Shown: positions 16,271 to 25,987 of the stretch, one piece after another
Layout: the number at the start of each line of letters is the position of its first letter
Numbering within the stretch: position 1 is the stretch's first letter
Assembly (NCBI GenBank): GCA_012515615.1
Contig: JAAYYB010000356.1
Span: 1 to 52,431 of the forward strand
Length of the DNA stretch: 52,431 nt
Direction: 5' to 3'
Origin: Fibrobacter sp.
Lineage (GTDB): Bacteria > Fibrobacterota > Chitinivibrionia > Chitinivibrionales > Chitinispirillaceae
Notes under the pieces: generated by a model
Seen by the model: the letters and a program-made list of their open reading frames with translations, nothing else
Databases searched by the model: none
Told to the model about the DNA's origin: nothing
Translations under genes and position numbers: made by a program

Positions 16271-16566
16271 CTTGATTTTAATGGACTTATAACCTTCTTT
16301 GTAAACATCAGCAGCAAACCACAATAACACAAATGCCCAAAATTGCCAAATTGGCACCTCAAATTTTCAATCTCATCCTCTGCTGACTCGGGAATTAAAC
16401 CTTCCGGGGACTCCAGGTAGATTTGTGTTCCTGTGGTACTGAACCAACACCGAAAAGTTTCTTGCAATACACATATTTTTGTGGTAAAATTTGTCTTAAG
16501 AAAAGTTTATCCATGCAATACATAAACAACTATAAACACTTCAGTTCAGTATAAAAAGCAAGCAAC
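16271..16566. other. Intergenic region of about 300 bases
   Basis: No convincing gene. Open frames here are antisense to the tRNA or lack ribosome sites. It contains a TTGGCAC at about 16349 that resembles a sigma-54 -24 box but has no -12 GC. AT-rich sequence precedes the HD-GYP gene and should hold its promoter; I could not assign the boxes. Confidence 0.5.
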
Positions 16567-17499
16567 ATGGACCATCTGAACAGATATTTTTCCACTGATG
16601 AATCAGTCGATTACAAAGATCTGTTTCTTAAAGAGCAACAAAAAACATCTGAGCTTCAAAGCATAATCGAGATACAGCAGGTCCAGATAAAAACATATTC
16701 CCGTGAGTTAAGCGGTGTATATCAGCAATCAAAACTCAAACGCAAACAGATTGCCGATACAAACCAGCAGCTTGAAACTTATTCATCCGAACTGCGCAAT
16801 ACCATAGCCAACCTCAAACAGACTCACCACGATCTTCAGGATGCCTACCGGGATACAATCTACAGACTGGTACTGGCTTCTGAATATAAAGACAACGATA
16901 CCGGTAATCATATCAGTCGAATCGGTCAGTACTGTATGCTCCTGGCTGAAAAACTCGGCTTGTCAAGCCAGGACATTGAAAACATCGGCCTGTCCTCACC
17001 TATGCATGATGTGGGAAAGATAGGAATTCCCGACAGCATCATTCTCAAGAACGGAATGCTTACAGAAAATGAATTCGCTATTATCAAAACACACACAACC
17101 ATAGGTGGCGCAATACTTGACAATTCTAAAGCCGCAGTGCTGCAGAATGCCCGCATGATTGCGCTCTCACACCATGAACACTGGGACGGAAGCGGATATC
17201 CCGAAGGCCTGTCCGGAGAAAACATCCCTTTACATGCCAGAATAGTGGCGCTTTCAGATACTTTCGATGCCCTGACATCAAAAAGACCCTACAAGGCGCC
17301 CTACCCTATTGAAGTGGCTTGTGATATAATAAAAAAAGAGAGAGGCCGGCACTTCGACCCCGACGTAGTTGATGTATTTCTGAATAGTATTAATAGTCTG
17401 GTGAAAATTAAAATTGACATAGATAATGAAGATCCCAGAAAAGTAATGCAGAAGTTTAGCTGGAGCGAACGGGATAAAATGTACAATCCCGTCAACTGA
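16567..17499 (+). CDS. HD-GYP domain protein with N-terminal coiled coil
   Basis: 310 residues. A Gln/Lys-rich coiled coil at about 20-95 precedes a complete HD-GYP domain (about 97-290) with GNHISRIGQYC, MHDVGKIGIP (H147, D148), THTTIGG, SHHEHWDGSGYP (201-212) and LSDTFDALTSKRPYK. All catalytic residues are present, so it should degrade c-di-GMP. No receiver domain is fused; the coiled coil may mediate dimerisation or partner binding. Position between the FlgM-like gene and the flagellar operon suggests a motility role, an inference only. Confidence 0.9.
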   Translation: MDHLNRYFSTDESVDYKDLFLKEQQKTSELQSIIEIQQVQIKTYSRELSGVYQQSKLKRKQIADTNQQLETYSSELRNTIANLKQTHHDLQDAYRDTIYRLVLASEYKDNDTGNHISRIGQYCMLLAEKLGLSSQDIENIGLSSPMHDVGKIGIPDSIILKNGMLTENEFAIIKTHTTIGGAILDNSKAAVLQNARMIALSHHEHWDGSGYPEGLSGENIPLHARIVALSDTFDALTSKRPYKAPYPIEVACDIIKKERGRHFDPDVVDVFLNSINSLVKIKIDIDNEDPRKVMQKFSWSERDKMYNPVN

Positions 17500-17511
17500 A
17501 TTGATCCCGTC

Positions 17512-20500
17512 TTACCTTACAATCACTATTTTGCCTTTTACCAGCACTTTACCTTCGGTATTGGAAATGGAATAGAGGTAAATGCCCGATGCCACCAGCT
17601 CTCCGGCTTGATTACGGGTATCCCAGTGCCATTGCGGTTTGAATAAAGAATTTCCCGACTCAATATGTACCCTCTGCCCTGCTTTACGGGTATCAAATAC
17701 AGGGTGAGAATTTGTGTTGTATATTCTTATGATCAGATCGGTTGAAACCGGTTTTAGATTATGCAGATTTTTAAACCATATTCCGCATGGACCTGCGTTT
17801 CTGCAGTGGCGGGGGTCTTTTCCCGGCTTGTAAGGATTGGGATAGGTATAAAAGCCAACCATTTTCGATGAATATTCCCATTCCTGATCGCAAAATACAG
17901 ACGCAGTATTCGATGGATAATTTAAAGTGCGTGAATAACGGTAATCTGATGCAAAACCGGAGAATTTACAGTTTATTACTTCTCCACTGAAAAAACTGAT
18001 GGTTGGATGAAATGTTACACTCAGACTGTCCCGTGAAAACTCAATCGTGCCAAAACCGGATCTCTCTCCGCTGAATAAAGTCGACATGGAAAAACTGACA
18101 TTCTGACCGGAAGTATCAGTATCTATAATCCCCGGCAACAGGCGCTCGGAAAAACTTATCGTAACAGCAGGAGAACTATTGCCAAACACGGTCCCGCCAG
18201 CTGGTGATACTCTTGTCACCTCAATCCCCTTGACCCTGTAGCCCCAGGAAACATCCTCCCGGGTGGAACTGGAATCAAATAGAGTAGTAGGAACACCATC
18301 CCGGTCATTATCAGCTGGAAAGCCCATCAGATCCCTTGCACCTATGCCCCGGTATGTACACCAAAGAGAATCGCGGTAAAAAAGCCGCCCGGCAATACGG
18401 AAAGTCACTTTGTTTGAACTGACTTTAATACTGTCAAACGAAAGCTGCTTGCCGTTGTTATATTTCGAGTTGACAATAAGACACCGGTTGTTGGTCAAGG
18501 ATGTATCTATCGAGTTGGCGAATACAGGTGATGAAAACACCAGGGTAATTTCCGGCTTGAGTCCAAGCAGAGTATCTCCGGGCAGAGGCATAATACCCAG
18601 AAGGCTGAAGCCGATGCTGTCAACCTTCATTCCGGACTTTGTCAGAGCAGTTTTATCACGACGATTGTCTTTATTTACATCGAGCCGGTTGGGACCGCTG
18701 GGAGTAGATGCGATATCGGCAAGGTCCGTAGTCATCACAACTACAAGTGAATCAGTCGGTATAAACAAACCTTCCGGAGGTAAAAATCCGAATCTGGAAC
18801 TTGCCTTTTCATATGATGCTGAGAGATTCACCTTCGTATTGTTCTGGCTCCAGCGGTAAGAAAATCCAATTTGGTTTCGCTGACCTGTAAATTGGCTGTC
18901 AAGGGCACTGTAAAGATAGATGCCTTTTCCGGTCAAACTTGTATCCATCGGTTCTGAAAATGATATCTGTATTGACGCATGAGGAGGAAAACTGTAGGCA
19001 AGAGGCCTTGCCGCTTTTTTAAGTGGCTGATAAGGAACATCAGGAATAAAATCGGGAGCAACAGAAACCACCCTTGGAAGATCATTGTACTCCAGACAAA
19101 CCGGAATCGTGTCAGAGGAGTGCAGCGGATCACTGCTGAGGAGAATAATTGTATCGCAAAGCATGCCGTCTCCCAGCAGCTTTTCTGTCGTAAACACAAA
19201 ATTACAGTAAACCGGATATCCGGGACGCATGAGAATCGGCACCAGTGAAGATGCGTTTCTGGCGGTAAATGATTTCGTGAGTGTATCCTGAGGCAGCCTG
19301 ATAGAAAGCCAGTCCGAGCTCTTTTGTCTGAATCTTATACCTGTCAGTGACATGGTATCACTGCCGGAGTTTACCAGGGGAAGGGCAATTGAGTCCCGCT
19401 CTGCCGATCCCACTATCAGCGATACTGATCCTTTAAGGGAATCTGCAGCGGCAATGTAGCCTGATGTATCAATAGAGAACCATGGATACCGGATTGAAAA
19501 CATCACTGTATCAGAGCGGCCAAATCTGTCGTGAACAGTGACTGTGACTAAAGAGTCTCCGCGCAAAGGGCGGAACGTGTGAGAAAAACTGTTTTTCCTG
19601 GAACTGGCATTGTAAACTTTTTTACCAGAGGAAAAACGATAAGTAAGGGTATCCCAGAACACACAATCAGTATCGGATACAGCTGTAATAACCGCAATCT
19701 CTGCCCCGGGTATTACTCTTAAAACCTCTCCTTCGCTGATCTCCTCGCCTCCAACCGTCAGATTGTTAATGCGCGGTGAATGATTGATATAGAATTTTGT
19801 TTTCAGTGATACCGTAGTATCCCGATCTCTGGCGCTGATTGTCACCAGAAATGAATCTACTATCGAAAGAGTATCTCCCCGAATAACAAACCGTTTTACT
19901 CTACCCATACCGGTAGAATCAACCTTTTGAGTGCCCCCGGTACTTCCTGTAAAAAGCAGTCCTCTTACCGCAGCCGGATCATTTGTATCGCTTACAGAAT
20001 AGAAAAACTCAAGAGAATCATCTTCCTGAAGATCGTATACACCTCGTCCAAAGGCCACTGTATCCCGGTACCCAGTCGACGAGGTATATGCCATATTTGC
20101 ATTTAGTAAAGGCGTCGAGTTTCTGGTGACAATAGTTAACGTTTGGGGAACAGCCTCCCACCCCTCACTGTCGACTGTTTTAAGAGTGCACACAACTGCA
20201 GTGTCAGATTTAACTATGGGACGCAGGGTGATTGAGGAATCAAACTCCGATGAATAATTCAGCTTTATCAAATGATTTAAAGACGGGTATGTGCCTGTAA
20301 GAACCAGTGTATCGGTGGTATCGGGATCAAAAAGATCCGTATAAATTCGTGTAGAATCACTCCTGGACAGGCAGTAAACAGTATCGCCGAATGAAATACT
20401 CTTGTAAACTCTGCTTCCGGTTCTTACTGAATCTATGCCCGAAAAAGAGGGCTGTCCATTCCATGGAACAGTAACAGACCTGATGACCGGAGTTGATAAG

Positions 20501-21039
20501 GTATCGGCCGCGATATCAGTTCTGCGGTTTATCTCCATTCTGTACTGAAAATATCTGGACTCTCCCTGGATTCCGGCAAGAGCTGTGCTGTCATGCATGG
20601 AAATCCATGGCTGATTTCTGCAACCTGCAGCAGTTGAGCCGATTCTGATGGAATCAAGCATATACCAGTCACTTAAAGTGGACACATCGACAATACCGGG
20701 ATAAAACTGGACTGAATCACCTTCCGGAACAGACACCGATTCTACCGGAGAGGTCCAGAATCCTTTTGAAAAACGCACACCACGATAACTAAATGTGGTC
20801 CCCCAGAGAGATCCTTTAGTATGTAAATTACTGCTCCATGTCACCCCGAAGTCCCCCGAGCTGTCAATCGCACAGTTGACAGCGCTTTTGTAACGGTCTG
20901 TGGTATCAACAGACACATCGGGATCGGAATAAACAAAAAATTCAGGAGTCCCCAGGGTTTCTCCTTTGATCGGATATCTGTAACCCTCAACTGACACAAC
21001 CCCGCTGTTGTCAAGATCTCCCTTAACTGCCACAATCAA
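17512..21039 (-). CDS. Large secreted multi-Ig-like protein, downstream part of a split gene
   Basis: 1175 residues of beta-rich, Ser/Asp-rich sequence without catalytic motifs, consistent with tandem Ig-like/cadherin-like domains. Repeated patterns include DTVxFSIRYP and SISFSEPMDTSLTG (Ig-like adhesin type), FSERLLPGI, and a C-terminal YPNPYKPGKDP followed by an FlgD-type Ig tail ending ASGIYLYSISNTEGKVLVKGKIVIVR. Such tails mark secreted surface proteins in FCB bacteria. The annotated start is TTG at 21039, but the frame reads sensibly further upstream and probably joins the 358-residue protein before it. It is the last gene in the flagellar operon direction. Confidence 0.7.
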   Translation of the reverse strand: MIVAVKGDLDNSGVVSVEGYRYPIKGETLGTPEFFVYSDPDVSVDTTDRYKSAVNCAIDSSGDFGVTWSSNLHTKGSLWGTTFSYRGVRFSKGFWTSPVESVSVPEGDSVQFYPGIVDVSTLSDWYMLDSIRIGSTAAGCRNQPWISMHDSTALAGIQGESRYFQYRMEINRRTDIAADTLSTPVIRSVTVPWNGQPSFSGIDSVRTGSRVYKSISFGDTVYCLSRSDSTRIYTDLFDPDTTDTLVLTGTYPSLNHLIKLNYSSEFDSSITLRPIVKSDTAVVCTLKTVDSEGWEAVPQTLTIVTRNSTPLLNANMAYTSSTGYRDTVAFGRGVYDLQEDDSLEFFYSVSDTNDPAAVRGLLFTGSTGGTQKVDSTGMGRVKRFVIRGDTLSIVDSFLVTISARDRDTTVSLKTKFYINHSPRINNLTVGGEEISEGEVLRVIPGAEIAVITAVSDTDCVFWDTLTYRFSSGKKVYNASSRKNSFSHTFRPLRGDSLVTVTVHDRFGRSDTVMFSIRYPWFSIDTSGYIAAADSLKGSVSLIVGSAERDSIALPLVNSGSDTMSLTGIRFRQKSSDWLSIRLPQDTLTKSFTARNASSLVPILMRPGYPVYCNFVFTTEKLLGDGMLCDTIILLSSDPLHSSDTIPVCLEYNDLPRVVSVAPDFIPDVPYQPLKKAARPLAYSFPPHASIQISFSEPMDTSLTGKGIYLYSALDSQFTGQRNQIGFSYRWSQNNTKVNLSASYEKASSRFGFLPPEGLFIPTDSLVVVMTTDLADIASTPSGPNRLDVNKDNRRDKTALTKSGMKVDSIGFSLLGIMPLPGDTLLGLKPEITLVFSSPVFANSIDTSLTNNRCLIVNSKYNNGKQLSFDSIKVSSNKVTFRIAGRLFYRDSLWCTYRGIGARDLMGFPADNDRDGVPTTLFDSSSTREDVSWGYRVKGIEVTRVSPAGGTVFGNSSPAVTISFSERLLPGIIDTDTSGQNVSFSMSTLFSGERSGFGTIEFSRDSLSVTFHPTISFFSGEVINCKFSGFASDYRYSRTLNYPSNTASVFCDQEWEYSSKMVGFYTYPNPYKPGKDPRHCRNAGPCGIWFKNLHNLKPVSTDLIIRIYNTNSHPVFDTRKAGQRVHIESGNSLFKPQWHWDTRNQAGELVASGIYLYSISNTEGKVLVKGKIVIVR

Positions 21040-22112
21040 AAACTGTGAATTTGAAGAAGCCGCACAAACCTGGCCCCGGCTTTGTTGCTTATCTGCTTTG
21101 GGATCTGCTCAACATGACCATCTTCTATTTCCAGCCTGTGCAGAAATATTCCACTTGCATTCCAGAATGCAACCGCAAAGCGGCCCTCCCCATAGGGAGC
21201 TATCCCAGCATCATCATAGAATGAAAAAGCCCTGTCTCCGGATTTTTCAATGAAAGAACCCGTTGGCCCCCCGGTCAGGTTCCTGCTGAAAAAACGGTAG
21301 TTTATATACTTGTCTCCATTTGGGCTTCCCCTTGCCCATGCAACCAGAATATTACCTACTCTGTCGTATGATACGGAGCAATTAAGAAGAAAAGCCCCCC
21401 CCATTCCCACATCGGTTGCTACTTCGGCAGTACCGACTACCTGAATTTTATCCCCCGATGAATACACTTTTCTCAGTACAACTTTCTTTGCGTCGATACT
21501 GTTAACGACAAGAAAAGTGTCTTTTTCCATATGACACTGGGATGGAAAGAGCCAGCCGGTATTTATCACGGAATCTATTGCGAGGCTGCAGACACCATTA
21601 TTCAGCATCAGTGTACGTTTGGTGATATTGACTCTATTTACAAAAGATACAAGAAAACCATCACTGCCCCTGTCTGCATGTAAATAACAGTCAATCGGGG
21701 GGCTGATATCACAGAATTTATGCGGTGCCACAGCAATGGCATTGGTCATGTTAAGCTTGACTTTAGTATAGAATACAGATTTTTCAATTGAATCTACGTA
21801 GAAGAATGCAAATGTGTCTTTTACTGAAGCTACGATGTCTGTATAATTGGCTACATTGAGGTTTGCTGGAACAGAGTCGCCGAACAGCTTTATTGTCTCA
21901 CTGTACTGAACCGCCAGTCCTAATCCACTGTCAGTCAAAACGATATTGGAATCATTGACACCGTCATTCTGCACAGTAAACCCGGACCGCACATATGTCC
22001 CCGGGGCAGCCCTGAAAACAATAAGCAGAACAAAAGCTGAAACGACTGCAAAAAGGAGCTCAGCTTTTGTTCGATCGCGTTTTTCTGATGAATCCCTGCT
22101 GCGATACGTCAT
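21036..22112 (-). CDS. Membrane-anchored/secreted beta-propeller-like protein, upstream part of a split gene
   Basis: 358 residues. A positively charged start and hydrophobic segment (about 17-34, AELLFAVVSAFVLLIVF) form a signal anchor, followed by repeated strands of propeller type (DTFAFFYVDS, DGFLVSFVNR, GNILVAWARG, GRFAVAFWNAS). The last ten residues, FVRLLQIHSF, break that pattern, whereas the -1 frame continues it, so the stop at 21036 is probably a frameshift artefact or mutation. Its start overlaps fliJ by 53 bases, which suggests it is expressed with the flagellar operon. Confidence 0.62.
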   Translation of the reverse strand: MTYRSRDSSEKRDRTKAELLFAVVSAFVLLIVFRAAPGTYVRSGFTVQNDGVNDSNIVLTDSGLGLAVQYSETIKLFGDSVPANLNVANYTDIVASVKDTFAFFYVDSIEKSVFYTKVKLNMTNAIAVAPHKFCDISPPIDCYLHADRGSDGFLVSFVNRVNITKRTLMLNNGVCSLAIDSVINTGWLFPSQCHMEKDTFLVVNSIDAKKVVLRKVYSSGDKIQVVGTAEVATDVGMGGAFLLNCSVSYDRVGNILVAWARGSPNGDKYINYRFFSRNLTGGPTGSFIEKSGDRAFSFYDDAGIAPYGEGRFAVAFWNASGIFLHRLEIEDGHVEQIPKQISNKAGARFVRLLQIHSF

Positions 22113-22518
22113 CGATGAAACCCTGTTCCTTAGTACGATTTTCCTTTTTCCACTCCTGAAGCCTGCGCTCCTTTACAATCTCAATAGCTCGCCGGTCCTT
22201 TGTAGCAGTCACCAGCGTTTTGCGGACCTTGACCGCCTCAGCCCTGAGGTCCTCCATCTTCTGCCCGGCTTTCAACAGGTCCTCTCTTAACTTGAAACGG
22301 TAGGAAACAGAGTACCTCAACATCGTTATGCTCTCGTTTGTACCACGTCTGTGTTTCTCGGAACTCTGCAGCTCCTTCAGTTCATCATGGATTCTGTTTA
22401 TCTCTATTTGGGCCTCCATGACCTGCCTGTTTTTTTCGGCAAGATGCAGTTTTATCTTCTCTTCTTTACGTTTTCTTAGCTCCAGAAGAGTATCTAACTG
22501 GAATCTGAACTTTTTCAT
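22060..22518 (-). CDS. fliJ: Flagellar export chaperone FliJ
   Basis: 152 residues, almost entirely a charged coiled coil, beginning MKKFRFQLDTLLELRKRKEE, a typical FliJ start. FliJ is the central stalk of the export ATPase and links FliI to FlhA. It follows fliI with a 4-base overlap at 22515-22518, the canonical order fliH-fliI-fliJ. Confidence 0.87.
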   Translation of the reverse strand: MKKFRFQLDTLLELRKRKEEKIKLHLAEKNRQVMEAQIEINRIHDELKELQSSEKHRRGTNESITMLRYSVSYRFKLREDLLKAGQKMEDLRAEAVKVRKTLVTATKDRRAIEIVKERRLQEWKKENRTKEQGFIDDVSQQGFIRKTRSNKS

Positions 22519-23945
22519 CCACCTGCCCCGGTTATCTTAGCCAGTTCAGTCAGCCTGGTGATACTCTCCTCAAAATTGCTCTTTTCATCTCTGTCCTGCC
22601 GCAGAAATTTTGTGAGGGGATCATTGAGCTTTATGGCCTTATCAACCCTTTCGCTGCTCCCCGCGACATAGGCGCCAATCTGTATCAAATCCTCATTTTC
22701 CCTGTAGGCTGCCATATAATCCTTTAAAGCCCCGCTTATTCTGGCCTGTGAAGGGGAAATAACCTCAGGCATACAGCGTGATATGCTTTCAAGAACATCT
22801 ATGGCAGGGAAATGATTGCGGTGGGCAAGCCTGCGGGACAACACAATATGCCCGTCTAAAATACTGCGGGCAGCATCCGCTATCGGCTCGTCCATATCAT
22901 CACCTTCCACAAGCACAGTGAAAAGCCCGGTGATCGTCCCCTTATCCGATGTCCCGGCCCGTTCCAGAAACTGCGGAAGCATCGAAAAGACCGAAGGGGT
23001 AAAACCTTTGGTGGCAGGCGGTTCACCTATAGCAAGCCCGATTTCTCTCTGCGCTGTGGCAAGGCGGGTGATTGAATCAACAAGGAAAAGAACATCCTTG
23101 CCAAGATCACGAAAATACTCCGCGATAGCCGCTGCAATCATGGCCCCTTTTAATCGAATCAATGCGGGCTGATCCGACGTGGCAGTCACTACAACAGACC
23201 TTGAAAGACCCTCTGCACCTAAATCCCTTTCCAGAAACTCCCTCACCTCGCGTCCACGCTCCCCTATCAGAGCAATCACATTTACATCTGCTTTACAATT
23301 GCGGGCCATCATACCCATCAGGACACTTTTCCCTACACCGCTTCCGGCAAAAATCCCCATGCGCTGGCCTTTACCTATTGTAATAAGGGAATCTATAGAG
23401 CGTATCCCGGTATGAAACGGCTGGGAAATTCTCTTTCTCTTCAGCGGATTAGGTATTGAAGAATAGATTGAACGGTAGCACTCTGCCTTAACAGACCCCT
23501 TGCCGTCAAGAGGATTGCCTAAGCCATCAAGAACCCTCCCCAGAAGCTGACGACCGACTCCAACCATCAGGGGACGCTTGGTGCCTTCAACTGTAAGCCC
23601 GGGATGAATACCTTCAATGGGGCCCAGGGGCATAAGAAGCGTTCTGTCCTGGCGAAATCCCACCACCTCTGCACGTCCCACAACAGTGCCGTTTTTCTCA
23701 ACGATACATAGATCACCCACAGATGCCGCCGGACCTGTCGACTCTATAAGAAGCCCGATCACCTCGGCTATCTTTCCATGTACCTTAATCGGCTCGGCAT
23801 TGGCTATTGCACTCAGGTATGGCTGGAATTTCAGTTGAAGATTCATTGCAGGGCCGCCATTTACAGGAATGATACGTTCTTTACATACAATTGGAAGTGG
23901 ATTAATCAGCTGCTGACTGCCTGAGCTCTTCTGCCCCGCTTCCAT
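22515..23945 (-). CDS. fliI: Flagellum-specific ATPase FliI
   Basis: 476 residues from the first start. It has the Walker A FAGSGVGKSVLMG, GERGREVREF, Walker B VLFLVDSITRLA, and the FliI N-domain KVHGKIAEVIG. FliI forms a hexamer at the base of the flagellar type III export apparatus. Another ATG at 23846 (MNLQLKFQPYLSAI) would give 443 residues, closer to family length and without the 44-base overlap with fliH; no good ribosome site distinguishes the two, so the start is uncertain. Confidence 0.95.
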   Translation of the reverse strand: MEAGQKSSGSQQLINPLPIVCKERIIPVNGGPAMNLQLKFQPYLSAIANAEPIKVHGKIAEVIGLLIESTGPAASVGDLCIVEKNGTVVGRAEVVGFRQDRTLLMPLGPIEGIHPGLTVEGTKRPLMVGVGRQLLGRVLDGLGNPLDGKGSVKAECYRSIYSSIPNPLKRKRISQPFHTGIRSIDSLITIGKGQRMGIFAGSGVGKSVLMGMMARNCKADVNVIALIGERGREVREFLERDLGAEGLSRSVVVTATSDQPALIRLKGAMIAAAIAEYFRDLGKDVLFLVDSITRLATAQREIGLAIGEPPATKGFTPSVFSMLPQFLERAGTSDKGTITGLFTVLVEGDDMDEPIADAARSILDGHIVLSRRLAHRNHFPAIDVLESISRCMPEVISPSQARISGALKDYMAAYRENEDLIQIGAYVAGSSERVDKAIKLNDPLTKFLRQDRDEKSNFEESITRLTELAKITGAGG

Positions 23946-24777
23946 TCCGTGCGGAAGAATTTATGCTTTCCCAGACACTCTCAACCAGTCCGGCTAATTC
24001 CTCATACTGCACACCTAATCTGGCGTCAACTACACCGGAATTAGATTCGATTATACAGCCGCCCCGTGATACCCTCTGGTCAGCCTCTATATTGACGTTT
24101 TTGAGACGATCTGCAACAGGAACCCAGAAATCCTTCCTTCCTGAAACAGCCTCAAAATCATCAGGTGAGACTCTCACTATTAAACGGTCCCGGTCTCCGA
24201 TGTAACCAAGTGCTTTTTTAAGCACTGAAAGTATTATCTCCCCATTTACAGATAATTCTACTGAAATGATTTTCTTCACCATTTCGGTACAGAGCCGTAC
24301 CAGCATATGTTCGGCGTTGGAAAAAACCTCTCTTTTCGATTCTTCAAACTCCCTGAGGAAAAGGCCTGTTTTGGACTGAAGCTGGTCAACACTCTTTTGA
24401 TAACATTCACCAGCCTCCTGCTCACCCCGGCTATATCCATCCTTGTAGCCCTCTTCCCTTCCTTTCCCATATGCCGTCTGAACAGCCGTGCGGGCATTCT
24501 CCTTCTGCCTCTCAAGCAGAAGCTCCAGGTCCATTACCTTTTTTTCGAGCTCTAAGACCCTCTGTTCATCCTGGTTTAAAACCCTTGCCTTCTTGCCGGG
24601 TGAATCAAATTCCTCAGTTGATGGAGAGTAAACCAGGAAGTCCTTTTCCTGCTCCATTTTTTTATGGAGAATCCTGCGAAGCCCTACTGTGGCAGGATCC
24701 TTTGATTTAAGGATATTGTCAATCAGGGAGGATACATCCTGACGGGAAGGCGCAGTTTCCATAAACTCGTTCTCCAT
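23902..24777 (-). CDS. fliH: Flagellar export regulator FliH
   Basis: 291 residues. The glycine-containing heptad region with AYGKGREEGYKDGYSRGEQEAG (about 104-125) is the GxxxG-type helix of FliH. It is followed by the V-ATPase E-subunit-like C-terminal domain (about 150-270) with SRGGCIIESNSGVVDARLGVQ near the end. FliH binds FliI and docks it to the C-ring. It lies one base after fliG, as usual. Confidence 0.9.
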   Translation of the reverse strand: MENEFMETAPSRQDVSSLIDNILKSKDPATVGLRRILHKKMEQEKDFLVYSPSTEEFDSPGKKARVLNQDEQRVLELEKKVMDLELLLERQKENARTAVQTAYGKGREEGYKDGYSRGEQEAGECYQKSVDQLQSKTGLFLREFEESKREVFSNAEHMLVRLCTEMVKKIISVELSVNGEIILSVLKKALGYIGDRDRLIVRVSPDDFEAVSGRKDFWVPVADRLKNVNIEADQRVSRGGCIIESNSGVVDARLGVQYEELAGLVESVWESINSSARNGSGAEELRQSAAD

Positions 24778-24778
24778 A

Positions 24779-25924
24779 TCAGACTACAATGTCTTCCTCT
24801 CCGCCGCGTCCGCTTATAATAATCTCTCCCTCTTCCTCCAGTCGGCGTACGATATCTACAATTCGCTGCTGAACCTCTTCCACATCCTTGAGGCGGATCG
24901 GCCCCATAAACTCCATGTCCTCCTTTATCATCTCTGCTGCACGAGAAGACATATTGCGGAAGAATTTTTCCTGAAGCTCTTCTGATGCGCCCTTCAGTGC
25001 CATTGACAAATCTTTTGTATCAATTTCTTTGAGCACCCGCTGCATCGAGCGATCATCAAGCAAAAGCACATCTTCGAACACAAACATCAGATTCTTGATT
25101 TCCGTAGCCAGTTCCGGGTTTTCTCTTTCCAGATTGCCAAGGATATTCTTCTCGGCTCCTCTGTCAACGCTGTTGAGCATCTCGGCAATCGCCTTGACTC
25201 CACCGATTTCCGATACATCCCCTCCAAAGAGCGATTTTATCTGGCTGACAAGTACCTCCTCTACATGATCAAGGGTCTCCGGTGAGATACTCTCCATTGT
25301 GGCAATACGGGTTGCCACATCGGCCTGTATTTCCTGAGGAAGCGCCGAAATTATCGGTCCGGCATTCTTCGGCTCCATATGAGCAAGAAGCAGTGCGATT
25401 GTCTGGGGATGCTCTTTCTGAACAAAATTGACGATCTGCTTGGGATCGATGTTTTCAAGAAGGTTGAAACCGGTTGTTCTGATAGTCTGCTGAACTTTTT
25501 CCAGTATTTCCTTTGCCTTGCGGGGACCCAGCGCCGCCTCCAGAATCTCGCGGGCATAATCTATGCCCCCCTGGGTAACATATTGATGAGCCATGGCGAT
25601 GTTATGAAACTCCTCAAGCACCAGCTCCCGTGTCTCAGGAGAGATATTATCAAGTCGGGCAATCTCAGTGGATAAGCGCTCAACTTCAGACTCTTCGAGA
25701 TTCTTGAAAATCTGTGATGATGCAACAGAACCCAGAGCAACCATAACTATGGCCGCTTTCGTAGGCCCGGGGATCTCATTTATATCTTCAGGCTTTTTGT
25801 CCTTTTGGGACTTCTTGTCAGCGTTAGGATCGTACTTTTCCCTGTAAAAACTGGTTTTACTCTCATCGCTCTGTTTACCTGCAGCCATATCTTGTTTCCG
25901 GATCAGTTGTGAAAAGGTTGGCAT
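24779..25924 (-). CDS. fliG: Flagellar motor switch protein FliG
   Basis: 381 residues with the three FliG domains: N-domain (about 50-150, GPTKAAIVMVALG), middle EHPQTIALLLAHMEPKNAG (about 170-190), and C-domain with charged motor residues (MFVFEDVLLLDDRSMQRVLKEID, LKGASEELQEKFFRNMSSRAAEMIKEDME). FliG sits in the switch complex on the MS ring. The N-terminal 45 residues are a Lys/Asp-rich extension beyond typical FliG. A start at 25888 (MAAGKQSDE) would shorten it by 12. Confidence 0.96.
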   Translation of the reverse strand: MPTFSQLIRKQDMAAGKQSDESKTSFYREKYDPNADKKSQKDKKPEDINEIPGPTKAAIVMVALGSVASSQIFKNLEESEVERLSTEIARLDNISPETRELVLEEFHNIAMAHQYVTQGGIDYAREILEAALGPRKAKEILEKVQQTIRTTGFNLLENIDPKQIVNFVQKEHPQTIALLLAHMEPKNAGPIISALPQEIQADVATRIATMESISPETLDHVEEVLVSQIKSLFGGDVSEIGGVKAIAEMLNSVDRGAEKNILGNLERENPELATEIKNLMFVFEDVLLLDDRSMQRVLKEIDTKDLSMALKGASEELQEKFFRNMSSRAAEMIKEDMEFMGPIRLKDVEEVQQRIVDIVRRLEEEGEIIISGRGGEEDIVV

Positions 25925-25987
25925 CCCTGCTTTGCAGGCTGCCGGTTTCTGAGCAAATTATAAACTCATGACTCAGCCTTTGCAAGT

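Noticed and set aside
16345..16362. TTGGCACCTCAAATTTTC before the second HD-GYP gene as a sigma-54 promoter
   Set aside because: The -24 box is perfect but the -12 position has TT in place of GC, and the distance to the gene is about 200 bases.
16160..16467. Short - strand frames across the tRNA-Leu gene
   Set aside because: They are antisense readings of the tRNA (the FQSTDFKSVAST-type peptide is a known artefact of tRNA antisense translation).
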